Part shown: one piece after another, positions 9,341 to 18,607 of the stretch
How the letters are laid out: the number at the start of each line of letters is the position of its first letter
Position numbering within the stretch: position 1 is the first letter of the stretch
Assembly: GCF_000517105.1 (NCBI RefSeq)
Contig: NZ_KI912148.1
Coordinates: 1,172,518-1,236,517, forward strand
Source: Fischerella sp. PCC 9605
Lineage (GTDB): Bacteria > Cyanobacteriota > Cyanobacteriia > Cyanobacteriales > Nostocaceae
Direction: 5' to 3'
Length of the DNA stretch: 64,000 nucleotides
Translations under genes and position numbers: made by a program
Notes under the pieces: model-generated
Database searches by the model: none
Seen by the model: only the letters and a program-made list of their open reading frames with translations
What the model was told of the DNA's origin: nothing

Positions 9341-10422
9341 AACAATTACAATGTTCTACAAATTACAATTCATCTAATGAAAAAAATATCATCATTGATA
9401 AGTATCAAGATAAACATAAACCTAAGCTCAATCTAGTCTATCAACCACCCCAAAATCAATTGATAAAATCCTCTTTTCAGGCTGGAAAAAATGAAGCTGT
9501 ACACGCTCGGAGTGAAGAGTTAAATATAGTTTACAGAAAACTTGGTGATGAATGCAGCCAGAAAGGAGAGTATGAGGCTGCCATGATTAATTATAATCAG
9601 GCATTGCAACTTCAACCTCAAGACTCTGATACATATTACAAACGTGGTTTAGTGCGTTATCAGCTAGGAGATTATGATGGTGCGATCGCCGATTATACTC
9701 AGGCAATTTCAATCAATCCAAACCACGCCAAAGCTTATAACAAAAGTGGTTTAGCACGTTATCAAATTGGAGACTACGAGGGTGCAATTGCGGATTATAC
9801 TCAGGCAATTAGAATTGCTCCTAATGATGCCGTCGCGTACAAAAACCGTGCTAATATTCGTTATTATATAGGAGATAATCAAGGAGCAATTGAAGATTAC
9901 GCTCAAGCAATCAAGATTTATCCCAATAATGATTATAAAAATTCCAAACGCACTCATTCTCATCCTCAAATAGGAGACTATCAAGGAGCGATTGAAATAT
10001 CCTTTCAGGAGATTGAGATTAGCTCTAATGATGCTGATGCTTATAAAAACCGCGGTAATTTTCGCTCAAGCTTGGGAGATTACGAGGGAGCAATTACAGA
10101 TTATACCCAGGCAATAAAAATTAATCCTAACGACTCTGATGCTTATTACAACCGTGGTAATGCTCGTCACAATCTAGGAGATTACGAAGGAGCAATTGCT
10201 GATTATACAGAAACTATTAAGATAAATTATAATGATGCTGATGCTTATTTCAATCGTGGTAACACTCGTTATTGTTTAGGAGACAAGCAAGGAGCGATCG
10301 AGGATTTTCAAAAAGCCACAGATCTCTATCGCAAAGAAGGTAATATAGCAGAATATAAAAAAGCACGCGAAAGAGTTTTAGAATTAGAAATAGAAGAATC
10401 TTTAGATGATTTAAATTTTTAA
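9319..10422 (+). CDS. TPR-repeat protein, likely the C-terminal part of the frameshifted upstream gene
   Basis: About 365 residues. The frame has no ATG near its beginning; the first usable codon is TTG at 9325, and reading upstream gives GGLRCYLEQL. After a ~60-residue linker there are about eight TPR motifs of the form Y.NRG..R..LGDYEGAI.DYTQAI.INPND from residue ~70 to ~350. One repeat (around the YKNSKRTHSHPQIGDYQGA segment) is degenerate. The acidic tail ends ELEIEESLDDLNF. TPRs mediate protein contacts. The lack of a start codon and the overlap with the nuclease-like frame argue that both were once a single protein of ~555 residues. Confidence 0.7.
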   Translation, partial: GGLRCYLEQLQCSTNYNSSNEKNIIIDKYQDKHKPKLNLVYQPPQNQLIKSSFQAGKNEAVHARSEELNIVYRKLGDECSQKGEYEAAMINYNQALQLQPQDSDTYYKRGLVRYQLGDYDGAIADYTQAISINPNHAKAYNKSGLARYQIGDYEGAIADYTQAIRIAPNDAVAYKNRANIRYYIGDNQGAIEDYAQAIKIYPNNDYKNSKRTHSHPQIGDYQGAIEISFQEIEISSNDADAYKNRGNFRSSLGDYEGAITDYTQAIKINPNDSDAYYNRGNARHNLGDYEGAIADYTETIKINYNDADAYFNRGNTRYCLGDKQGAIEDFQKATDLYRKEGNIAEYKKARERVLELEIEESLDDLNF

Positions 10423-10461
10423 GAGTTGGTTGTTTGTTAGTGGTTGGTTGTTGGTTATTAG

Positions 10462-11172
10462 TTATCGTCGTTTTAGTTGTCGCATCGCAGTTGCACCGAT
10501 AATTAATCCTGCTATCTGCGCCCAATAATTAATGCTAGTCAGTGGGTTTACGCCACCAGGAATGCTTAAACTACCAATGCCATAAAACAACTGTTGTACC
10601 AACCACCAAAATGTATAGAAAACCGCTGGTAATTGCACAGGTATAAATACAATCAGCAGAGGCATAACTGTGTCAATTTTAACTTTTGGAAACTTATAAA
10701 CATATGCCCCTAAAATAGATGCGATCGCACCATTCGCTCCAATCAATGGTATTGTCAAACTAGGGTCAGCGAGAATTTGTATTATCTCTGTCAGAATGCC
10801 ACACATGAGGTAAAACCCTATAAACTGACCATGTCCGAGAATTTTTTCCAAATTTCTGCCAAAAACCCACAAAAATAACAAATTACCTAATATTTGGCTA
10901 AAACTGCCGTGGATAAACATTGCCGTTAGCAGAGAAGTGGAACGCGATAACAAAAATATCCCAGCAGCTAAATTACCAGATAGTACATCGCCTATAGCAC
11001 CATTCATTTGTGCGGGAATCAGCCCCCAATTGTAAACTAAATTGCCTAATATACCCTCAATCTCTAGCTTCAATTCCCACAAAAATAAGGCAATGTTAAT
11101 ACCAATCAGCCAGTAAACAATAATCGGCTTTTTACGTGTGACAATAAAAATGTTATCGCTAATAGGAATCAT
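10462..11172 (-). CDS. Rhomboid-family membrane protein, catalytic residues missing (pseudoprotease)
   Basis: 236 residues with the rhomboid membrane layout: TM1 near 17-35, the HGSFSQILGNLLFLWVFG loop/TM2 around 88-105, then further TMs. In active rhomboids the TM4 motif is GASG with the nucleophile Ser. Here it reads GANG (N147, codon 10732-10734). The TM6 catalytic His is also replaced, giving NYWAQIAG with Q219. Both dyad residues are therefore lost while the fold is kept, which points to a binding or chaperone-like role rather than proteolysis. It faces the TPR gene convergently. Confidence 0.85.
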   Translation of the reverse strand: MIPISDNIFIVTRKKPIIVYWLIGINIALFLWELKLEIEGILGNLVYNWGLIPAQMNGAIGDVLSGNLAAGIFLLSRSTSLLTAMFIHGSFSQILGNLLFLWVFGRNLEKILGHGQFIGFYLMCGILTEIIQILADPSLTIPLIGANGAIASILGAYVYKFPKVKIDTVMPLLIVFIPVQLPAVFYTFWWLVQQLFYGIGSLSIPGGVNPLTSINYWAQIAGLIIGATAMRQLKRR

Positions 11173-11173
11173 T

Positions 11174-11313
11174 AGAATTAGTCATTAGTCATTGGTCATT
11201 GGTCATTTGTTATTGGTTCTTTCCCTTACTCCCCATCACCCCATCTCCCACTCTCCCACTCTCCCCATCTCCCCATCTCCCCATCTCCCACTCCCCTACT
11301 CTCCCACTCTCCT
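11174..11313. repeat. STRR heptamers plus CCCCATCT/CCCACT low-complexity tract
   Basis: First part: TCATTAGTCATTGGTCATTGG heptamers. Second part: runs of CTCCCCATCTCCC and CTCCCACT. The same CCCATCTCCC words recur inside the coding region of the penicillin-acylase gene at about 15428-15500. Confidence 0.8.
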
Positions 11314-11365
11314 ACATATGGCAAGATTGGAATCAGATTGTCGCGCATTCAACTAGGCGAACCAA

Positions 11366-13465
11366 ATGCTGGGAAACACACTTGTTGGACGATACCAAAT
11401 AATCAGCCATTTGGGAGGAGGGGGATTCGGTGAAACTTTTGTCGCTTGTGATACTCAATTACCTGGCAGTCCTAAATGTGTTGTTAAGAAACTTAAACCC
11501 CAAGCAACAGATCCTGTAAGCTTACAAACAGCAAGACGATTATTTGATACGGAAGCCCAAGTTCTCCACAAATTAGGCACGCACAACCAAATTCCTCAGC
11601 TTTTGGCATATTTCGAGGAAAGTGAAGAATTTTATCTGGTACAAGAATTTATTGAAGGTCATGACCTTAGTCAGGAAATTACACCAGGAAAACCCCTAAG
11701 TCAAGACCAAGTAATTTCTCTTTTAGAAGAAATTTTGCGAATCTTAGATTTTGTCCATCGACAAAACGTAATTCACAGAGATGTCAATCTCTATAACTTA
11801 CTTAGACGCGAGCAAGATGGCAAGTTAGTTTTAATTGATTTTGGGGCAGTTAAACAAATCACTACTCAGGTGATTAACCCTAACGGTAAAACTAAATTTA
11901 CCGTTGCTATAGGCACTCCTGGATATATTCCTAGTGAACAAGCCCAAGGCAATCCAAAATACAGTAGCGATATTTATGCTGTAGGTATTATTGCTATTCA
12001 AGCACTGACTGGTTTATCTCCTGACCAATTTGAAGAAGATGCAGATAGTAATGAAATTATTTGGCAAAATCATACTACTGAAGTAAGTCAGGAGTTCGCC
12101 CAGTTTTTAGATAAAATGGTGCGCTATGACTTTCGCCAACGCTACCCTTCGGCAACCGAGGCTTTGCAGGCGTTGAAAGAATTGAATAATCCTAGTTCTC
12201 AGACAATCGCTTTAAATATTCCTTTTTCTAATCAGAATTCTATAAAAATCAATAAACCCAAAAAAAGTATATTGATAAAATTGCTGAGCGGAGTGATGTT
12301 AGCAGGATTAGGTACTGCAGCGTCAATATACATTTTTCATACTATCAATTCTGTTAACGCTACAGAATTATACAGGCAAGCCAATGTACTTTATGAATTA
12401 CAGCGCTATCAAGATGCTTTATCTACTTATGAAAAAGCGGTAAAAATTCGACCAGATTATGCTGATGCTTGGAATGGCCAAGGCAATGCGCTGAATGAGT
12501 TGAAAAAATACAAAGCAGCACTGTCTGCATACGATAAAGCAATTCAAATTGAGCCTGATTATTTAAAAGCTTGGGTAGGTCGGGGTTTTGTATTAAAAAA
12601 TTTGCAACGAGATCAAGAAGCAATTGCCTCTTTTGATAAAGCTTTACAACTTGAAAATAACTCTCCTAAAGTCTGGAATGCAAAAGGAGAGGTTTTAAGT
12701 AACTTAAAGCGATACGATGAAGCAATATCAGCTTATGAACAAGCAATTAAATGGCAAAAAGATGATTATGTAGCTTGGTATAATAAAGCCTTGACTCTGC
12801 AAAATTTAAAACGTTACGAAGAGGCAATATCAGCATACGATCAAGCTGTTGAAATCAAACCCAGCTATGCAGAAGCATGGTATCAGCGCGGTAATGCTTT
12901 AGTAAATTTGCGACGTTATCAAGACGCATTTACAGCATATGATAAAGCCGTACAATCAAATCAAAGTTATTACCAAGCATGGTTGGCAAGAGGCAATACC
13001 CTCATTAATTTGCAACGCTATCCAGAAGCAGTTGAATCGTTTAACCAAGTAATCAAATATAGCCCTAACAACTTTGAAGCATGGTATGGAAAGGGCTGGT
13101 CGCTACATCAAATGCAACGCTATGAAGAAGCGATTACAGCTTACGATCAAGCAATTGAACTGAAGCGAGGTGATTATTTAGTATGGTACAACCGCGGCAA
13201 TTCACTATACAATTTAAAGAAATATGAAGAAGCGATCGCCTCTTACAACCGAGCAGTACGTTACAAATCGCAACACTATGAAAGCTGGTTTTCCAAAGGT
13301 AATGCCCTATTTAATTTGCTGCGTTATCAAGAAGCGATCGCCTCTTACAATGAAGCTATTAAACTGAAGCCAGATTACGAACAAGCTATCAAAGCCCGTG
13401 ACGTCGCTCAAAGTCAGTTACCACTCCAAAACCCCAATATACCTACTGTTCCACCTACACGCTAA
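11366..13465 (+). CDS. Membrane-anchored Ser/Thr protein kinase with TPR repeats, unusual catalytic loop
   Basis: 699 residues. The kinase domain spans ~9-270: glycine loop HLGGGGFGETF, ATP Lys K41 (VVKK), Glu E63, catalytic HRD at 137-139, and DFG at 158-160. In the catalytic loop the usual K-P-x-N is N-L-Y-N, so the conserved Lys is Asn141 (codon 11786-11788); this may lower activity. A single TM helix follows at ~303-326 (LLSGVMLAGLGTAASIYIF), then about ten TPRs (~335-680) and a Pro-rich tail. This kinase-TM-TPR layout is common in filamentous cyanobacteria; targets are unknown. ATG at 11366. Confidence 0.9.
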   Translation: MLGNTLVGRYQIISHLGGGGFGETFVACDTQLPGSPKCVVKKLKPQATDPVSLQTARRLFDTEAQVLHKLGTHNQIPQLLAYFEESEEFYLVQEFIEGHDLSQEITPGKPLSQDQVISLLEEILRILDFVHRQNVIHRDVNLYNLLRREQDGKLVLIDFGAVKQITTQVINPNGKTKFTVAIGTPGYIPSEQAQGNPKYSSDIYAVGIIAIQALTGLSPDQFEEDADSNEIIWQNHTTEVSQEFAQFLDKMVRYDFRQRYPSATEALQALKELNNPSSQTIALNIPFSNQNSIKINKPKKSILIKLLSGVMLAGLGTAASIYIFHTINSVNATELYRQANVLYELQRYQDALSTYEKAVKIRPDYADAWNGQGNALNELKKYKAALSAYDKAIQIEPDYLKAWVGRGFVLKNLQRDQEAIASFDKALQLENNSPKVWNAKGEVLSNLKRYDEAISAYEQAIKWQKDDYVAWYNKALTLQNLKRYEEAISAYDQAVEIKPSYAEAWYQRGNALVNLRRYQDAFTAYDKAVQSNQSYYQAWLARGNTLINLQRYPEAVESFNQVIKYSPNNFEAWYGKGWSLHQMQRYEEAITAYDQAIELKRGDYLVWYNRGNSLYNLKKYEEAIASYNRAVRYKSQHYESWFSKGNALFNLLRYQEAIASYNEAIKLKPDYEQAIKARDVAQSQLPLQNPNIPTVPPTR

Positions 13466-13529
13466 CGTTAGCAACTGAGGCACCCAATACGTCTCGGATA
13501 GCGCGCTTCATCTTCATTTGTGTCTGGTA

Positions 13530-13735
13530 AAAGGTAAAAGGTGAAGGGGTAAGGGGGTTGCTTCCATCCTTTTCCCTTTCCCCTTTAACCGAGAAGTATT
13601 GCCGGGCGCGTGTACAAAAAGAAGGTGTTGCGATCGCAACACCTCCCCTGAGCATGGGATGATTTTCATAGTTTGGAATAGCAAATAAGCTTTTACCTTT
13701 CCCTTTACCCTTTACCCTTTACCCTTGCCCCTATT
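13530..13735. repeat. AAGGGTAAAAGG / CCCTTTACC low-complexity repeats
   Basis: GTAAAAGGTAAAAGGTGAAGG at 13528-13550 and CCCTTTACCCTTTACCCTT at ~13701-13725 are complementary in sense and could pair over the ~150 bp between them. A HIP1 site lies between. The tract sits between two convergent genes. Confidence 0.6.
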
Positions 13736-14095
13736 TTAATAAGCATCCTCAACCTCAAGTTGAGCCACTGTCACAGCATTAAAAGCGAAAGCAGCAACTA
13801 ATGGAATCGGACATCTCAGCCAATAGGTAACAAAAGCTGCAATCATAGTTGCAATCACTGCTGTTATCGACCAGACACGTTCCTCACAGGTTAATCCCTT
13901 TTCGGCTTTAATCACTCTGAGAACTTGTGCTGGAATTGGTTCAGGCATTACCGCACCAGGAGGAAAAGCCCAATAACTGTTACTGCGTTCAATAAATAAG
14001 TCTGTCCAGCCATTGTCTTGGCACCATTCTTCAATCCATTGATCAGAGTAATGTTTCATATTCGGTCTGCCAATTCGATTCAAGAAATCAAGCAT
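13736..14095 (-). CDS. Small cyanobacterial membrane protein, function unknown
   Basis: 119 residues. The N-terminal half is soluble and aromatic-rich (SDQWIEEWCQDNGWTDLF, then YWAFPPGAVMPEPIP). The C-terminal half has two hydrophobic helices (ITAVIATMIAAFVTYWL and PIPLVAAFAFNAVTVAQL). No catalytic motif is recognised. The layout suggests an integral membrane protein with a cytoplasmic N-terminal domain. Coding bias looks real and the frame is not a shadow of another gene. Confidence 0.65.
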   Translation of the reverse strand: MLDFLNRIGRPNMKHYSDQWIEEWCQDNGWTDLFIERSNSYWAFPPGAVMPEPIPAQVLRVIKAEKGLTCEERVWSITAVIATMIAAFVTYWLRCPIPLVAAFAFNAVTVAQLEVEDAY

Positions 14096-14681
14096 AATAG
14101 TTAGAAAATTAATGAATATAACTTTGTTGGTTAATCTCGATGATTTATGAATTATCTTTTAAATTAATGTTTTGGATAAATGTTAAACTTTGTTAAGGAA
14201 TAAATACACCTCTAATAACTCTTAAATTGCCTTTTTCTTTAATAATTAGACTAACAGGACTTTTATTATTCTCGCAGCGAATGAAAATAAACTTTACTTA
14301 GGAAATTGTAAATAAATATTTCGCATCAAATCAGCGAGTTAATACTATCAATAAAGGCAGGGGAAAGGGCAATGGAAATGTTTCTTTCATCTATAAGGAA
14401 GGCTCAAAGCACTTTTATAGAGTTCTCTCAAAAACCATAAACTGCTGGTTTTGGTGCTGCCAATTTGCTGTGCATCCAATATACTTATGTCATATTTGAG
14501 TACAATTGCTTATATATTTCAAGAATGCTTCTAATTCAATATACAAGTGCAGTCGAGTAGGCTTAAACCCGCTAGAGAAAGATATTTTAGAAAAACTTGC
14601 AAAAACAGATGTATTGAAACTACCCAAAGACAGACAATGATAAAAATCTAAATAAACATTTCCAATCTGCTGCAATAAACC
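14096..14681. other. AT-rich intergenic region, no gene seen
   Basis: It separates two divergent genes and must hold both promoters. I find no convincing coding frame, RNA or long inverted repeat. Confidence 0.5.
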
Positions 14682-16769
14682 ATGCAGAAGCTATTCAAAA
14701 GTAAATTCTTTAAATTTCTTAGCATTAGCCTTGCGATCGTAACTTTGGTGATGAGTAGTGCGATCGCCTACACTATTTGCCACTCCTGGCCCCAAGAAAG
14801 CGGGAAAATTACCTTACCAGAATTGCAAGCGCAAGTAGAAGTTCGGCGCGACCAGTGGGGTATTCCTCACATCTACGCCCAAAATACCCACGACCTGTTC
14901 ATGACCCAAGGCTATATTCATGCCCAGGATCGATTTTGGCAAATGGATTTTTGGCGACACATTGGTTCCGGTCGCTTAGCAGAAATGTTTGGTCAGTCCC
15001 AGCTGAGTGCAGATAAGTTCCTCCGCACTTTGGGATGGGCACGAGTAGCCCAAAAAGAAATTCAGCAGATGGATGCAGAAACCAAAAGTATCTTGCAGGC
15101 TTATGCTAGCGGGGTTAACGCCTATCTTGCCAACCATCAAGATAGCGCCTTGAGTTTAGAATATGCCGTTTTGAAATTACTTAACCCCAATTACAAACCC
15201 GAACCCTGGCAACTTGTACATACACTCACTTGGGGCAAAGTCATGTCCTACGATCTAGGCGACAACCTAGATACAGAAATTGAGCGCAGCATTTTACTCA
15301 AAATCCTAACACCACAACAAGTAGATCAACTCTTTCCCCCCTATCCAGCCGACTATCCCGTTATTGCTGCTAATGCAGGGAAAGCAGGTTCCCTTGATAG
15401 AGAGGTGAAGCGGTTGGGAAGTGCGGAGAACCCCCCCATCCCCTCATCTCCCAATCTCCCCATCCCCCCCTCCTCCCCTGTCCCTCTTTCCCACTCCTCC
15501 GACATCGGCACTGGTTCCAACAACTGGGTGATATCAGGACAACGCACCGCCACTGGTAAACCCATCCTCGCCAACGACCCTCATTTGGGTGTACAAATGC
15601 CATCTATCTGGTATGAAGTTGGTTTGCATTGCACACCAAAAAATAATCAATGTCCCTATGATGTAACCGGATTTTCTTTTGCTGGCATGGCAGGGGTAAT
15701 TATTGGTCACGACGATCGCATTACTTGGGGTGTTACCAATCTTGAACCAGATGTGATGGACTTATTCATCGAGAAAATCAACCCAAATAACCCCAACCAA
15801 TACGAAGTAAATGGCAAATGGGTTGATATGGAACTGCTTACAGAAAATCTCCAAGTTGCAGGTGGTAAGTCTATTCCACAAACAGTCCGCTACACCCGTC
15901 ACGGCCCGATTATTTCCGACGCATTTGCACCTTTACAAAACTTTAATCAAACAACAAGTATTAACTTACCAGCAAATTATGCTTTAGCGCTGCGCTGGAC
16001 TGCTTTAGAACCTTCAACCTTGGCATCTGCAATTGTGAAAATCAATCGCAGTCAAAATTGGCAAGAATTTCGTGCAGGTGTGCGAGATTTTGATGTGCCT
16101 GCACAAAATTTTGTCTATGCAGACATTGATGGCAATATTGGCTACCAAGCACCTGGTAAAATTCCCATTCGTGCTTCTGGGGATGGGCGGTATCCTGTTC
16201 CCGGCTGGACAGATGATTTTGAATGGAAAGAATACATTCCTTTTGAGAAACTTCCTTCAGTATTTAATCCGGAGTCTGGCTATATTGTGACTGCCAACAA
16301 CGCAGTTGTTGGTGACGATTATCCCTATCTCATCTCCAGTGAGTGGGATTATGGTTTCCGCGCCCAGCGAATTGTCGAAATGATAGAAGAGAAAAACAAC
16401 GGCATCACCATTGCTGACGTGCAGAAAATGCAGACAGATAACAAAAATTTAATTGCGGAAAATATAGTACCAATTCTTCTGCAACTTCCTCTGCAAAATA
16501 ACCGCTTGGAAAAAGTACGGCTTTTGCTAGCAAAGTGGGATTTTCAGCAAAACACAGATAGCACCGCTGGGGCAATTTTTGAAGCATTTTGGAAACATCT
16601 GCTAGCTAATACATTTGCAGATCAGCTACCCCAGGGTTATTTACCTCGTGGTGGCAGTCGCTGGTTTGAACTCATCAGACAATTAATAATGATTGGTGGG
16701 ATAATCAAAAAACTCCTGCTATTGAAGACCGCGACCAAATTTTCCGTGCCTCTTTTACCCAAGCAGTGA
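14682..16769 (+). CDS. Penicillin acylase family (Ntn-hydrolase), frameshifted near the C-terminus
   Basis: 695 residues before the frame ends. There is an N-terminal membrane anchor/signal (~10-31). The alpha-chain motifs EVRRDQWGIPHIYAQN and GYIHAQDRFWQMDF are present. The spacer peptide precedes the nucleophile Ser279 in GTGSNNWV, followed by LANDPHLG and the beta chain. The family cleaves itself and hydrolyses amides, such as N-acyl-homoserine lactones or beta-lactam side chains; the substrate here is unknown. The spacer carries a proline/serine-rich insert from a CCCATCTCC-type repeat (15428-15500). After RWFELIRQL the homologous sequence continues in another frame, so the last ~45 codons of this frame are not native. 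Confidence 0.85.
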   Translation: MQKLFKSKFFKFLSISLAIVTLVMSSAIAYTICHSWPQESGKITLPELQAQVEVRRDQWGIPHIYAQNTHDLFMTQGYIHAQDRFWQMDFWRHIGSGRLAEMFGQSQLSADKFLRTLGWARVAQKEIQQMDAETKSILQAYASGVNAYLANHQDSALSLEYAVLKLLNPNYKPEPWQLVHTLTWGKVMSYDLGDNLDTEIERSILLKILTPQQVDQLFPPYPADYPVIAANAGKAGSLDREVKRLGSAENPPIPSSPNLPIPPSSPVPLSHSSDIGTGSNNWVISGQRTATGKPILANDPHLGVQMPSIWYEVGLHCTPKNNQCPYDVTGFSFAGMAGVIIGHDDRITWGVTNLEPDVMDLFIEKINPNNPNQYEVNGKWVDMELLTENLQVAGGKSIPQTVRYTRHGPIISDAFAPLQNFNQTTSINLPANYALALRWTALEPSTLASAIVKINRSQNWQEFRAGVRDFDVPAQNFVYADIDGNIGYQAPGKIPIRASGDGRYPVPGWTDDFEWKEYIPFEKLPSVFNPESGYIVTANNAVVGDDYPYLISSEWDYGFRAQRIVEMIEEKNNGITIADVQKMQTDNKNLIAENIVPILLQLPLQNNRLEKVRLLLAKWDFQQNTDSTAGAIFEAFWKHLLANTFADQLPQGYLPRGGSRWFELIRQLIMIGGIIKKLLLLKTATKFSVPLLPKQ

Positions 16770-17182
16770 ATGAATTAGAGCGTACTTTTGGCAAAAATAC
16801 CAGCCACTGGCATTGGGGAAATCTCCACACTGTCACTTTCCGCAACCAAACTTTAGGAAAATCGGGTATTTCTCTTGTCGAAGCGCTGTTTAATCGTGGT
16901 CCATTTCCTAGTGGTGGTGGCAATTCTATCGTCAACGCGACCGCCTGGAATGCAGCCAAAGATTACACGGTCAATTTCGTGCCATCAATGCGAATGATTG
17001 TAGATTTGGCTAATTGGGATAATTCAGCCGCAATTCAAACAACGGGACAGTCTGGTCATGCTTTTCATCGCCATTATGATGACATGATACAACCTTGGCG
17101 CAAATTTGAATATCATCCCATGCTTTGGCAACAGAACCAGGTAGTAGCTAATACGACTAGCAGCTTGAAGTTGACACCTTAG
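16685..17182 (+). pseudogene. C-terminal part of the penicillin acylase in a shifted frame
   Basis: From about 16685 the frame reads NNDWWDNQKTPAIEDRDQIF and then HWHWGNLHTVTF, GPFPSGGGNSIVNATAWN and GQSGHAFHRHYDDMIQPW, all typical of the C-terminus of acylase beta chains. The upstream gene enters this region in the other frame. The break lies between about 16677 and 16691, around CAATTAATAATGATT. Joined, the protein would be ~833 residues, the normal family size. This is either a recent loss-of-function mutation or a sequencing error. Confidence 0.8.
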
Positions 17183-17236
17183 CAGTTTCAACTGGATTTG
17201 GTTGTACAGTCCCAAGAAAACAACTGCTGCACACAG

Positions 17237-17571
17237 GAGAGGGAGGGTAGCCCTGTCAAGGTGGGTAAAAAACGAACCATTATCTTAGTAGAGAAGACTA
17301 TTTTCCTCTTTGTGTCTTAGTGTCTTGGTGAGACCAGCCCCCCAGAAGGGGGTTCCCGTCACGTAGACGCGCAGCGGTGAACCAGCGCGCAGAAAGGGGG
17401 TTCCCCCCATGAGCACCTGCCGTGGTTTCCTCCATGAGCGACTGGTGAACCCGGAGGGCTTCCCGCAGAGTAGGGTGTTTCAATCATTCTTTTCTCACCA
17501 CTAAGACACTAAGACACCAAGAAAAATACATTTCCAAGACTCACACCTTGACAGGGGTAGAGAGGGAGGGT
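17237..17571. mobile_element. Nested inverted-repeat (MITE-like) element, copy A
   Basis: Outer inverted repeats CCCTGTCAAGGTG (17251-17263) and CACCTTGACAGGG (17544-17556) enclose an inner pair, TTTGTGTCTTAGTGTCTTGGTG near 17310 and CACTAAGACACTAAGACACCAAG near 17500. A 12-bp direct repeat GAGAGGGAGGGT flanks it (17237-17248 and 17560-17571), consistent with a target-site duplication. The centre is GC-rich with fragments such as CGTAGACGCGCAGCGG. No ORF for a transposase. Related copies lie at ~29990-30078 and ~46729-47126. Confidence 0.65.
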
Positions 17572-17675
17572 TAGCGATCGCAAGGTTAAAGGGAGCAAAT
17601 TAAATGTACTTTAGCTTAAAAAATTAGTTGCAGTGGGAGATGTACGCGTTTTGCAGTAGAAAAAGATCTATGTTT

Positions 17676-17960
17676 TCACTGGAAACTGCTGATGAAATCA
17701 TCAATGGGAATGGCTGTCATAGTCATTACTTTCACACTACCACGCGACGATAACTCAGCTGCTACGCGAGCCATTGTCTGGTTATCTGGCCCTTCCACAA
17801 TATTTACGAAATCGTAGGGACCTAACACAGCGTACTGAGATATAACTTTCACCCCCATTGCTTCAAATTCCTTGTTAACTTCTTGAATGCGGCTTGGGTG
17901 AGTTTTAATGGTTTTGGCACCCTCATCGGTCAAGTTACTCAAAAGAATGTAAGTAGCCAT
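17676..17960 (-). CDS. GYD-domain protein
   Basis: 94 residues, complete. It begins MATYILLSNLTDEGAKTIK and contains VISQYAVLGPYDFVNIVEGPDN, the conserved core of the small GYD-domain family (ferredoxin-like alpha-beta fold). Members are cytoplasmic and their biochemical role is not established. It is a single-gene unit on the minus strand; upstream sequence to 18100 shows no partner gene. Confidence 0.85.
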   Translation of the reverse strand: MATYILLSNLTDEGAKTIKTHPSRIQEVNKEFEAMGVKVISQYAVLGPYDFVNIVEGPDNQTMARVAAELSSRGSVKVMTMTAIPIDDFISSFQ

Positions 17961-18409
17961 TTGAAACCTGCCTTTTTCAACGCTTAAAATCCGGATACTC
18001 CCCTGCCATTTTCTATATGAATATACTCATCTCCCACTACCGGACTATTTAGAAAGTCAGAGAAATCAAATCATCTGGCAAATATACCACACACGCGGTC
18101 TAATCCTGTCAAAATGAAGGTTTGGGTCTTTGAATCTCATTTAAGCTTCATCAGAGTTTAACGCGATTGATTATTATCAGCAATTTGAATTGAACACGGT
18201 GAAAACTGAGATTGACAGTCGCGGAAATTTATGAACGTTCGTCTTTGCTAACCCACTTTTAGTCTAATTCAGTTGACATATTAAAGTCACAGGATATTGC
18301 AAAATCAAAACAATTCTATTAGTACATTCTGGAAAGAAGATGGAAACAGCATCAAAATAGAAGATAGGTCTGGGTGTGTCTTCCAGACCACTTAAAATGA
18401 GAGGGTGCG
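17961..18409. promoter_or_regulatory. Divergent intergenic region with a leader hairpin before the zinc-ribbon gene
   Basis: No gene seen. A 7-bp inverted repeat GGTCTGG (18367-18373) / CCAGACC (18383-18389) lies 20 bp before the start at 18410, followed by a purine-rich GAGAGGG that can serve as ribosome-binding site. The hairpin would sit in the 5' leader. Confidence 0.35.
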
Positions 18410-18607
18410 ATGAAAAAGTGTAAGATTTGTGGTAAGACGATGCGTCCTGGAGAACTTCATATTGGGTGTGGATTGTCGGCTCTAAATCCATTGATTATCA
18501 ATTCTCCGACGCGTAGTCGTACACCAAAGCGTACTTGTCCAAAATGCGGCAGAGAGGTGAGAAGTCCGAGGAAAAGGCTTTGTCACGTCTGCCGTGGTGA
18601 TAAGTAA
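18410..18607 (+). CDS. Small double zinc-ribbon protein
   Basis: 65 residues. Cys pairs C4/C7, C43/C46 and C58/C61, with an extra H17/C20 pair, can bind one or two zinc ions. It is strongly basic in the second half (RSPRKRLC). Such short zinc-ribbon proteins often bind nucleic acid or a larger protein, but I cannot assign a partner. A GAGAGGG ribosome-binding site precedes the ATG. Confidence 0.7.
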   Translation: MKKCKICGKTMRPGELHIGCGLSALNPLIINSPTRSRTPKRTCPKCGREVRSPRKRLCHVCRGDK

